A DNA stretch of 64,000 bases from Sphaerolaimus hirsutus (Eukaryota > Nematoda > Chromadorea > Monhysterida > Sphaerolaimidae): assembly GCA_964036195.1 (NCBI GenBank), contig OZ038452.1, forward strand, positions 4,272,704-4,336,703, given 5' to 3'. Position 1 is the first letter of the stretch, and each line of letters opens with the position of its first letter. Under the pieces are notes generated by a model. The model saw nothing but the letters and a program-made list of their open reading frames with translations. It was not told the origin of the DNA and ran no database searches. Position numbers and translations under genes: made by a program. Shown one piece after another: positions 32,132 through 42,600 of the stretch.

Positions 32132-32899
32132 CAGTGTTGTTAAAATACTGGTATTTTTGGAAAACGTAAACGTAAATACCTTTTCCAAATAAAAAGTATA
32201 AATACTTATACGTACGGTATTGTTAAAATACCAAGGAATACGTAAAAAAATTTATACGCGTAGTATTTGACACAGAATACATTAATATACCATATTTCCT
32301 CTAAATACCCCCCAGGTGGTTTATTTTTCATAGTGAAAATTTTGAGGGGGGGGTATTTCGAGGGGGGTAGTTATTTTTTCACCAGAATTTTTTTTAAATG
32401 GAGTATTTATTCATTGTTTGTAACATACGCAGACATAGAAAAATACCTAAAGACTTACCATATTTCCTCTAAATACCCCCAGGGGGATTATCATTTTGCC
32501 AGCAAATTTTGAGGGGGTTAATTCGCAAGGGGGTCTTATTATTTCGCCAGAAAGTTTTTGAAATTCCACGTACTACAGGGTAAATTTCATTTATAACAGC
32601 ATTGTATAAGCATCTATAGACATATATAAACTTTGCACCAAACAAACAACAATGCAGCAAACAAAATTCTTACAAAAACATAAGAATTTTGTTTGCTGCG
32701 GATGGTGCGGCCGTTTTGTCCATGTGAACGTGTGATTGATTGTTATTTTTTACGTTTTTCCTAGTACCCGGGTATTTCGGTCAGGAATACGTAACAATAC
32801 GTAATGGTATTTTTCAAATACGTAAACGTAAACGTACATACAAAAATACCGAAATACCCGGGTATTCCGGGTAAACGTAAATACGTTTTTGCAACACTG
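32132..32899. mobile_element. hAT-type MITE with ACGTAAA words
   Basis: Ends are CAGTGTTGTTAAAAT and TTTTTGCAACACTG, with the exact 8-bp duplication CTTTTTAA (32124-32131, 32900-32907). Near both ends are iterated AAACGTAAACGTAAATAC words. Two C-run MITEs (from about 32287 and 32455) are inserted in the middle. Confidence 0.85.
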
Positions 32900-33262
32900 C
32901 TTTTTAATTCGACGCTGGCGCCCGACGCTTTCACATCGCTATCCACGCTTTATATCCGGCCCTGTTTGCTTTCGAATGGCTGAAAGTCAATTTTCATCTC
33001 GGCTCGCTGCACCTGCTCTAAACGGTGCAAAGGTCGCCCCGGCCGAACGAAAACGTTATAATGGGCTAATAAAATGTATACAGTTAGCGCGAAGCGACAG
33101 GAAAATAAGTTTCTGTCTAGAAACGTTTATTTCCCTCTCGGGTTATGCGCGCTTATATTTACATTTACGCATGTAATTCCATGCGTCGCTGCGGCGGCCT
33201 CATTTTTGCCGCGCGGCGAGTTTTCTGCCGTCTGCGCGGCGCCCGGTCGGCCCCGACTGCAG

Positions 33263-33431
33263 GTGCCAGTCCCAGACCCTGTAAAACTTCAAGTGTCATG
33301 CAAAGTGTCTAAAGTCATGTAAAATGCCCTGAAAAGTGGCAGACAATTTTGCAGGGCATGTACATGACTTTAGACACTTTGCATAACATTTGACATTTTA
33401 CATAGCATTTTACAGGGTTTGGGACTGCTAC
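33263..33431. mobile_element. Introner-family MITE, CAG duplication, outside a recognised gene
   Basis: GTGCCAGTCCCAGACCCTG at left and CAGGGTTTGGGACTGCTAC at right, with CAG on both sides (33260-33262, 33432-33434). It would be a spliceable GT...CAG intron if transcribed. The flanks are GC-rich, but I could not recognise an exon. Confidence 0.75.
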
Positions 33432-33648
33432 CAGGGATGCACGCGGTGCGCCTCTGCCGCGTTGTTAATGATGGCAGCACGACGAATTAGGATATGTTTT
33501 TTTTTGGTTTTCGAGGGAATGTTCGAGTGTTGATTTAGCAGTCTTTGGAATCGAGATTAACTCAGGACATGAATAAAGCTGCGATTACAGCTCGACGTAA
33601 AATTCAACGCAGCGGTAAATTGATTTTTTTGTGTCGTAAAATCAATTC

Positions 33649-34072
33649 ACCGTAAATCCTCGAATAAGTCCCCCCTCGAATACCCCCCCCCCTCGAATAA
33701 CTCCCCCCTGTAAACTGACTGAGGAAAAAATAACTCCCCCCTCGAATAACTCCCCCCTCCTTTGTGGGTGGGAACGAAGTCCAAGTATAAAAAACGTATG
33801 TATGTATATGTTCATTAAAAGCATCCATTATTTTGCAGTTTATGCACACTAGCATTGATTTTATTGCATGAATTACGGGATTTCTATTCTGGCTCACACG
33901 TTTATGCAGTCTACCTAACACCATTCAGATGATATACTGATCAAGTATTTTACTCAATATTTCGACGAAAAAATAACTCCCCCTTCGAATAACTCCCCCC
34001 TCGAATAAGTCCCCCGTCAAAAAATTCTGAGGAAAAAATAACTCCCCCGGGGACTTATTCCAGGATCTACGG
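33649..34072. mobile_element. C-run MITE of the TACCGTATTT type
   Basis: CCGTAAATCCTCGAATAAGT at left; GGACTTATTCCAGGATCTAC with GG at right. The interior is GAATAACTCCCCCC blocks with an AT-rich core. Confidence 0.5.
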
Positions 34073-34688
34073 CAACCATTTTTGAAATTTTTATTTTTTG
34101 CTTATTACAACCGTTTTTATTTTTTGCTCTTTTTATAAATAACTTTAAACTTTTTTATCCTTCCCAATTTTACACATTTTTACATCAAATATTTCTACAC
34201 ATTTCACATCAAATATTTTTACATGTTTTTTTACATTCCCCAAAATGTTGCCACCGCGCAGTGTGGCCGGAAGCCGGCCGCCCGGCTCGCTGTTAGTTGG
34301 CATTGTTGAAATGGAGCGGCGAGAAAAACCGGACGCTCTAAGAAATGGCAACTGTGGCGACACTTCGCTGCGACGAGTATTCATGGAAAATCGAGGGCTG
34401 CGGTTATGCGGCCGCTTCCGCATGCCGCGCCGCACTGTCGTTCTCTTGTCTTTTTGGCTGCTCGCTAGAGATGAGGCCAGAGTACTTCGAATGTTAGTCA
34501 CTTCGTATGCTCGGAAAAGCGCAGTTTGAATGCTGAGGTATACTCGCGGACATCACACTTAGTATGAAAACCTACCATAACCCACCTGAATAATGAACCA
34601 AAATTATACAGTTTTTACATTGTGATATTTCGTTTTTACTATGGAATAATTAACTACGAAATTTATCACAAGATTTTATTCATCAAGT

Positions 34689-35171
34689 CAGGGGTATCTT
34701 GAATTTTGACCCTCCGAGTGGTTGGATAGATAGCTGAGCAGCCTTCGGTATAGATAGATAGCTGGAAAAAAATTTGGGGGGGGGGGTTGTGATGGTTCAG
34801 TATATAGGCTATTTCAAGGTGTAGAAGGAAGAAAGGGGAGATAAATCGCTTAAAGTAGGTGTAAAATAGCTCAAAATGGGTATACAAGAGCATATAGTAC
34901 TGAAAATAGGTAAATAGGAACAAAAATTAGTATTTTGGAGGTGAAAATCTATAAAAAGGTATCAAAAATAGCGATTTTGAGTGAAAATTGGGGTATAGTT
35001 TCTCGAAAATCACTCCAGATAGCTAAGTGATTTGGGGGGGGGGGGTTTAGGGGGTAATAGCCCAAAATTTTGCCTCTAGGATAGATAGATAGCTGAGCGG
35101 CCTCTGGGATAGATAGCTGGGCAGTTTGGGGGGGGGGGTAACCCCCCCAACCCCCCCATTCGAGACCCCTG
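34689..35171. mobile_element. hAT-type MITE with GATAGATAGCTG words
   Basis: Ends are CAGGGGTATCTTGA and TTCGAGACCCCTG, with the exact 8-bp duplication CATCAAGT (34681-34688, 35172-35179). Both halves repeat GATAGATAGCTGAGC and AAAATAGC. It lies inside a wider inverted repeat (about 34531-34582 with 35180-35227) that shares ACCTACCATAAC / GTTATGGTAGGT. Confidence 0.83.
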
Positions 35172-35792
35172 CATCAAGTTATGGTAGGTTTCCATACTAG
35201 GTGTGCTGTCTGCCGAGTATACCTCATTTTAAATGCTACTGTGCTACAGTTTGAATGCCAGCATAAAATTGTCTCCAGCCAGTTATTTCACACAGTTAAT
35301 TGCTGTTATGTGCTACACTTTATTTGTTACACTTTATGTGCTGCAAAAAAATTTTTTCATCTGAGAAATCCAATATCTGCAAAAAAATACCAACAATTTC
35401 AATATGATCAAATATCATCAACAATGACAGTTTTTGTTGTACAAACTCAGGTGCATGTGCTTCCATATGGCAAACGTAGGCATTTAATAAATTACTTTGA
35501 TGTAATGATCCATTTATTACCTACTTTGATTTCAATGCTGTTATCTTACTTGATGTAAATATTTCTCTTTCTGTATGCGGCATTTACCCTGATACTAATC
35601 ATTGTTATTCAAGTAAATTGGTGTGACACCATTTCAAGCACTTCAGCCATTCAGCACTCACAGCACATCCCATCACACATTCCTTCACTTGTTTATGTTA
35701 TGGGCTTGTTCACTTGGTGTTTGCCATAGCGGTGCACTGTGCTTGATATGGCTCAGCTGCCATTTGAATTCAATTAAGTATTCAAGTAATTA

Positions 35793-36032
35793 GACCTGTC
35801 CTATTTTACATCGCACTTCATTCTGCAGCACCATATTGCACAGATCAAAACACTCTAGTATGTATGTCTGCTATCAAACCTTTGATACATAACTCACTGC
35901 ATGCAATGAGTGAGACCTGTCCTATTTTACATCACACTTCATTCTGCAGCACCATATTGCACAGATCAAAACACTCTAGTATGTATGTCTGCTATCAAAC
36001 CTTTGATACATAACTCACTGCATGCAATGAGT
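35793..36032 (+). repeat. Tandem duplication, 2 x 120 bp
   Basis: GACCTGTCCTATTTTACATC begins a 120-bp unit at 35793 and again at 35913, with one visible difference (CGC/CAC). The junction word is AATGAGTGA. Confidence 0.85.
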
Positions 36033-37259
36033 GAGTGACAAAACATACAAAACTGAGTGAGCATATAAACTATAGCACTTACCATATTTCCTCAAAATAC
36101 GCCAGGGGGTTTATTTTTCATGGTGGAAATTCTGAGGGGATATATATTTGTTGGAAATTTTCACAAAATAAGTAGTAAACAATATGTTCTAACATGCCCA
36201 AAACTGTTAATAAACATGACAAAATAGGATAGATTTGGGCAATTTGATGTACATTGCTACTTACACTAGGTATATGTGTAGCTGCGGTGCAAACCGGCAG
36301 CAATAAAAACATCATGTACATTGCATACATGATGTACATCATTTCAGATGAAGGGTATTTCAAGGGGGGTTATTTTTTCTTCAGCTCAAAAAGACTTGGG
36401 AGTGTTTCAAGGAGGGGGTTATTTTTTCCTCAGCTTGAAAAGACCTGGGGGTATTTCGAGGGAGGGGGGTCCATTTAGGGGGTTGAGGAAATAATGTATA
36501 TGGCATATAAAATGTGTGAAATGAGTGGTGAAATTTAATATAAAATGTAGCATATAAACAGTAGCACAGTAGAATTTAAAATTAGGCACTTCAGCATTTA
36601 AAGTGTTTTTTGCCAGCATACAAAATGACTAGCATTTAAATTATGCTAGCTTGCCTGCGATGGCCACTTTCTGTGTGACGCATCTGGGCTCTGGCGCTTG
36701 GTGCCATGTAGTGATGGAATGGCGCCATGGCGCTGGCGCCATTTGAGGGCGCCAAAGGGCGCTGCGCCATGGCGCCATTGGCGCTTGGCGCCCTTTTTCT
36801 GTGGCGCCCACATTCTGAAAGGCGCCATGGCGCCCTTGGCGCTTGGCCCCCCCCCCTATTCCCGTGGCGCCCTTGGCGCCTGGCGCCTTGCTTTAAAAGG
36901 GCTTTCAGGGCCAGCAGGGTTTCAAAATGAGTGCTGTGTAAATGAAAAAAAATGAAAATGCATCCGTGGATGATCTAAATTGGCCAGAAAAATGGACGAA
37001 GTGGTGTGAATTGGTGGAAATCTTTCATCCAATGGTTCATCAGATGTGTCTGACAGATCAGAAGGCATGAATGATGAACCGTCGAACTTGCAAAATAACA
37101 AATAAACGGATTCAAATCGTTGCAATTCCGTTTTTGTCCATTCCAAGGAAACATTGATTGGAAAAGTATATTTGAAGTAAACTGATTGTTGTCAAATGAC
37201 AATTTTCATTGTGTTTGAATTCGTCATGTGAATTTTTTTAAATTTTTTTTAGCTGCTAG

Positions 37260-38358
37260 TGTAAAATAATACGGAACTTGTTGAAATGACTTGTGAACCA
37301 GCTCCTATTCCTAACCGAGGAAGAGGACAAATGTGAACGTATGAAAGTTGACGTGAAGCGTCGTCTCTAGTTGACGTTCCGTTATTTTATCAAATGTGAT
37401 TAGTTGAGTTGAAGTGAATTGACGTGAGTTAATGTGAAGCAAATTTAGATTGTTTACCAAAGGTTTTGACGAACGTTTTTATTTAGACAATTAAATACAA
37501 AGAAATAAATGTAAATAAAATATATATAAAAATATACGTAAACAAAGGAATTAATTTACAACTAAATTAATTACTTAATTAAAACGTAAGAGAAGCTCTA
37601 GTTACCGTATAAAATAAGGCAATTTAAAGAAGGCACTTAATTACGACAAAAGGCGACAATTAAGTGGCGCGGTTGTGAATAAAGCACCTCAAACAGCGCA
37701 AGTGTGAATAAAGCACTGAGGTGACTTAAAGCACCAAGAGTTTAAACTTAGCACCAAAAACAAGCGACTTAATAAAGTGACTACGGCGCTTATTTAGATC
37801 CTAGGAAGAGATTCGTGTGAAGTTGACGAGGTTGCAAACACTGCCGATTTTAGCTGTGAAATCGGCTTTTAAGGGCCAGACCGATGGCGATTGACTTGGC
37901 GCCAATCGGTCGGCTCTAATCTCCGATTTTTACCCAACATTTCCAATTGTGAAAGTTCAATCCTTGCCCGCTTGCTTCTCCGATGAAAAGCGAGCTAAAC
38001 TGGCAAGATAGTGAAAATGTGAGCCAAGCCAGACAGCATTTGAAATGGCGCGCGGGCCCGGCCCCCCACTCGGGGCGGGCCCGCCGCTTAACATAAACAT
38101 GACGGCGTATATGCGTGCTGCTTGTCAAGGAAATGTGGCGGAATGTGAGCAATGACTAAGATCTAAATATGTGAGCGATGTGAAGCGCACGTTGTAAACA
38201 ACTTCGCTTGAGATATTAAATGACGAATGTGAAGATGTTAAAATTGGAATGTAAATATAAATGAAATCTTGATAAGTTGAATTAATTAAATATAAAAGCG
38301 AACAAAAAGACGTTAACTTAAATATTATAGGTTTTACATTTTACGATAATGTTACACA
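37260..38358 (-). repeat. BEL 3' LTR
   Basis: 1099 bp, matching the 5' LTR except at about three sites. It holds a GC-rich palindromic patch (near 38050-38090, GCGGGCCCG and its inverse). The sequence just before it on the element strand ends TTTCGGGAG, a weak polypurine tract. Confidence 0.95.
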
Positions 38359-38441
38359 CTCCCGAAACTAGAATAAAAATTAAATTTAATTTAATTTTAT
38401 CTCAGCCAATCTCGGCAAATTGATGTGAAACAAAATCAAAA

Positions 38442-39338
38442 TCAAACGCCTGTGATACTCTCATCACTCCTGTGGTAGCAGATCGTCGGCGTCTTCGACG
38501 CCGGCATTTTCCCGGCCCTCCTCATGATGCTCGTCCATGGGTTCAACGGCATCCTCCTCAGGCTGGCTGCCTTCCCCGTGTCCAGGCGCCTGGTCTTCTG
38601 GGGCCCCCGCTGGTCTGCCTGGCCAGTTGGGGAGCTTCTCAGATTCCTTGGCGAGCTTCTCGAAGGCTTGTCGGAGCGTGTCGGTCTCGTCGACGATCGT
38701 CTTCGACGGCTCGGTGGGCTGCCATTGCTCCGATGCTGCAAGCAGTTGGCTTGATAGCAAGGGGACATGGGAGGTTGTGAATGAGGTCGTACATTGTGAA
38801 GTGATTGAGTTGAATTGGTCAAATGGTACGGAGGGGGATCTAGATTTTGATCGTGACTTTCTTCCATCTCTCCGAGCTCTATGTCGGACTGTGAAGGTGT
38901 TTGTTTGAGGAAGGTCACTGATCTTTTTAGATCGTTTAACTTTTGATTTGACCAGTTTTTTATTGATGTTATTGAATTTGTGAAAAGTTTGGGGTATAAA
39001 GGAAAATGTCTGGTGTGACGATTGCTGCTCACCTGGGAGCCCTGCGACTCCAGCGAATCTCTTGAGTCGCTTTTGCAAGGGCCTGCGGTCAGGGATCGCG
39101 TCTTCCATTGTGACTTCCGCTGTGACAGGCTCGGTGACTGTGAGTCTGGCGTTTGGTGACGAGCTCTGCGGTTGTGACTCGCAGGGGGGTGCAGGTTTTG
39201 TGACCCGGCGCGCACCCGTCTCCATTTCGATTTCTTCGGCGCGTTCGGTACTATAACCGACCGGGGGATCCGATCTAGGCTGTACCGAGCGTCCTGAAAG
39301 CCGTTTGAATGGAGATACTCGTTTGAGGGGTGTGACAA
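38442..39338 (-). CDS. BEL 3' ORF in the main frame (298 codons)
   Basis: Lies in the same frame as gag-pol-Env, starting at a Met 26 codons after the Env stop; no other stop intervenes. It is rich in Ser, Pro and Arg and contains PPPYHL, a PPxY match (PPxY recruits Nedd4-type ligases in retroviral budding; function here is inference). It overlaps the 380-codon ORF completely in another frame. Composition suggests one of the two frames may be open by chance. Confidence 0.4.
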   Translation of the reverse strand: MSHPSNEYLHSNGFQDARYSLDRIPRSVIVPNAPKKSKWRRVRAGSQNLHPPASHNRRARHQTPDSQSPSLSQRKSQWKTRSLTAGPCKSDSRDSLESQGSQVSSNRHTRHFPLYPKLFTNSITSIKNWSNQKLNDLKRSVTFLKQTPSQSDIELGEMEESHDQNLDPPPYHLTNSTQSLHNVRPHSQPPMSPCYQANCLQHRSNGSPPSRRRRSSTRPTRSDKPSRSSPRNLRSSPTGQADQRGPQKTRRLDTGKAASLRRMPLNPWTSIMRRAGKMPASKTPTICYHRSDESITGV

Positions 39339-39606
39339 ACTTTGAAGGTAACTGTGACGAACTTGACGATTGTGTGACGGTTTGATTCGACAAAGCGGGT
39401 TTGTTGAAGCCGCTTTTCAGTTTCTTCTGGCGGTTACGTCGCCGTCGCTTACCGATTTTTCCTTGCTGAACGGACGGGGTTCCCATTTGTTTGGGCTTCT
39501 GTCCCTTCTGCCCTTTCTTCGGAAAAAGCCCTTGATGTCTGGCAGCATACCCCTGCCGGTTACGAGCCGCCACTGCATGTAAACATAACCAATATACCCA
39601 ATACAA
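38464..39606 (-). CDS. BEL 3' overlapping ORF, basic N-terminus and acidic C-terminus (380 codons)
   Basis: A different frame from gag-pol-Env. It begins inside the Env membrane-anchor region and runs nearly to the 3' LTR. Order: a basic block KIGKRRRRNRQKK (possible nuclear signal), KSRSKSRSP (RS dipeptides), a helix-like segment LRQAFEKLAKESEKL and an acidic end. No homologue recognised. Position and overlap resemble accessory genes of complex retroviruses, but this is inference; translation would need splicing or internal initiation. Confidence 0.5.
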   Translation of the reverse strand: MYWVYWLCLHAVAARNRQGYAARHQGLFPKKGQKGQKPKQMGTPSVQQGKIGKRRRRNRQKKLKSGFNKPALSNQTVTQSSSSSQLPSKFVTPLKRVSPFKRLSGRSVQPRSDPPVGYSTERAEEIEMETGARRVTKPAPPCESQPQSSSPNARLTVTEPVTAEVTMEDAIPDRRPLQKRLKRFAGVAGLPGEQQSSHQTFSFIPQTFHKFNNINKKLVKSKVKRSKKISDLPQTNTFTVRHRARRDGRKSRSKSRSPSVPFDQFNSITSQCTTSFTTSHVPLLSSQLLAASEQWQPTEPSKTIVDETDTLRQAFEKLAKESEKLPNWPGRPAGAPEDQAPGHGEGSQPEEDAVEPMDEHHEEGRENAGVEDADDLLPQE

Positions 39607-42600
39607 GCAATTGTGATAATAATGAGTATGATGTTCACAGCTGTTTGAAGTGGCCCAGTAAGTAACGTGTCTAATGCAGACGCACCACCTGTGACACTAC
39701 CGTGAATGATGTGACCCAATTCTTTTCCTACACCTTCAAAATATGCACCAACCCCTTGGCCAATGCCAGCAATATATGCTTGCACTGCTTTAGGATCGTT
39801 GGATTTTGTTGCAATATAATCGACTGAACGTGTGACTTGTTGTTCGAGTCGTTGCAAATTTTGAAAGTGATGATGTGCAGCCATGATACTGAATGCAATG
39901 TCAGTCATGCTTACACCTGGTGACCCGGAAACATTTAGTGTGAATGGTTTCCATGAGCCAGCCCAAATTAATTCGATTGGGAGTTTTGTGACGTGCAAAT
40001 TCGTTGGTCCGTTTTCGTTGGCCCATGAATTATCATTTAATTGATAATATTTGTGATCTTTCATGAGACAATGATCTATTGGTGAATGTGTGATCAGATC
40101 ATTGGTACCAGGAGCAACGAACATAATATGTGGGTGATTTGTGACTTTGACCGGCAGAAATTTATAACAAGTATTGTTATATTCATGTTGAAAATAAATA
40201 ATTTCTGCGGTGACTGGTTTACAATCCCAAAACATTAATATATCTCCATGCCATTCAGCATAGAGATTTTGACGTCCTAGCAATGCTCGCAAGCCAAGTG
40301 TAGGATTGAATGTGACAATTGCATGAATTATATCTAGCTGGGTCTGACGGATGTGACATAATTGTTGCCAGATAGATCCAAATTGTTTTTGTTCTAGATG
40401 TGCAATTTTGTCAACTTCGTATTGTTGACGGGCTGTGAGCAAGTGAAACACACCAACATCAAGATTTGGTGCGAGTTTAAAATGAAGAGGAGCTTTTTCG
40501 GTTTCAGGTTTTTTCAATTTCTTAAGTTGATATCGAAGAAATTGAATGAATGCCGAGCCCTGGTCAATATATTTTGCGTCTTTTGGCACGCATTCTGCAT
40601 TATTTGGAAATTGTTGTGATCTCCATGTGACAGAAAATGCAGCTTGCAATTTTTCCACTATGTAATGATTTTGTGAATATTGCGCATCGAATTGACCAAT
40701 CTCTTGGAATGCACACTGTTTGTTAAAAGCAGTAGCATTCCATAAAGAGACGCCATTGTCGCTGTCATAACAATAGCCGGCTTGTGGGTTGCAATGTGAC
40801 AGATCTTGAATTTCGGAAACAATTTTCTTTCTGTCAAGACTTGCGACCACACCTTCCTCTATGTGAAAGTTCATTACTGTGTTACTCAGATTGTGACAAA
40901 AGTAACAATAATCGATGTGAAGTGATTTGTTGGTGCTCCACAATGCATGACCAATTTTTATTAAAGGTTCGCCTTTCCAAGTTTTATTTTGGTAGGCGAT
41001 CATGCAATCGTAAGTTGTGACTCTGTGGTTTTTAATGATTTCTGGTGGCAGCATAGCTTTTCCGCCCACCAGACTCATATATGTGACTATAGTATGCTCT
41101 TGTTGAAAGCATCTATAAATTGGTGTCGTTTGCGGCTGAACACGCAACGTCCATATGGATACCACAATATCCTCTATGGCTGTAACTTGAGGAAAGTGAC
41201 ATGTTACTTTTTCCGGAAGTTGAATTGCGTGTCCAGTGCGTGTTTTATGGCACAGATTGAAAGTTTTGTGATATTGATCTGTCCATGTAAGCGCGTTGGC
41301 TAATTTTGATTGTATTAGCAACGTGAGCGCCATTAAATGCAACACGTTTCCCCAGAACGAATATGTGCCAGTGTAGCGACATGTTCGACGTGGGTTTGCG
41401 CGTCTTGCATCTTGTTGTGAAGATTGTGATTGTTGATGTGATTGATCTGTTTGTGAATCATCACCCTTATCAGGTGAAGGTTGTGAATTATCATCATCTT
41501 TTACCTCAGTGTCGATTTTATATTCAACACCGTCCTCTGTGTCAATTTCAAGAGGCACTAGATTAGATGGAGATCTACGTGTGCGACGGCCGTTGCTTGA
41601 CAATACTGTGACTGCACGTATTTTGCCATCGCTTGACACGTGTATTTCGTGAACGCGGCCCATTTGCCACATGCCGTGTGGCTGTTTATCATCTGTGATT
41701 AACACCACTTGGCCACGTTTGGGAGCTTCGTTGATTGTACCTTTTTTCAAGCGTTGATTTTTAGCTCGATCTTTGAGTAGGTCAATGTATTGACGTGACC
41801 ACTCGTACCAAAGCACTTCACGATTGTGACGAATTTGGTCCCAAAGTAGTGTGATATCATCTCTGTCCTTTTCAGGTACAGAATTGAGTGCAATTTCATC
41901 AATGCAGTTGACGTCATTGACACGTGGGGGTGTGAGTGTGTAGGATTTTCCAATTTGTGAAGGTGTGAGATATAAAGATCCATCCGTCAACTTATCCCAT
42001 TCCTCTTTTGGAATTTTTCGCATGGGTTCAATCGTGGTGGAATCGAGTTCCATCTCACGTTTTTCATCCATGTAACATGGTGGTGGGGTGCCCCAAAGAA
42101 AATGTATTGGGCGCAGTATCGCTGCACCAATGTCTGTGTTTGACAAGTATGACAATGGTCGCGTATTGACGGAGAATTCGACGTCAAGCATGACTGTGAG
42201 AAATTCATGCCATGTGAGACAACGTCGTCCGCATGCCTTTTTGAGCAAGCGTTTGACTAATCCTACCATGCGTTCGTACACGCCGCCTTGCCAAGGACTA
42301 TTGGCTGTGATAAAATGCCATTTTACGTCCGGCAGTAATTTGACACAGTTTTTAAACGCGGGGGCATTGTCGGACCAAATTGTGTCCGGCATGCCACGGC
42401 GCGAAATAAAACGATTTAGAGCCATAATTGTGTCGGCCGTTGAGACACTATTGGTTGACTCTAAATGAATGGCGCGTGTGCTGAAGCATGTTAGCAACAA
42501 AATGTGTTGACTGTGACGGGTACCGTTTTGTGAATAAATTAACGGTCCCATATAATCAATACCAATATGTTGAAATGGTTTGATTTGTGATTGAGTTCGA

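Larger units (their letters stand above)
24318..36708. other. 12-kb gene-poor region of AT-rich DNA and nested repeats
   Basis: No exon with both splice signals and family resemblance was found on either strand. The first part (24318-27080) is unique-looking AT-rich DNA that includes the Nrg 3' UTR; an AATAAA is at 25831-25836 but cannot be tied to the gene. After that come an introner copy (27086), a nested foldback (28351-30312), C-run MITEs (30972, 33649, 36080), a hAT MITE (32132), an introner copy (33263), a hAT MITE (34689) and a 120-bp tandem duplication (35793). Confidence 0.5.

Noticed and set aside
33074..33322. Plus-strand frame reaching the CAG of the introner copy at 33263, openable across it
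   Set aside because: The spliced continuation has poor composition and no family resemblance, so I did not call an exon.
36646..36955. Several frames full of Ala, Trp and Arg on both strands
   Set aside because: They are translations of the GGCGCC-word repeats.
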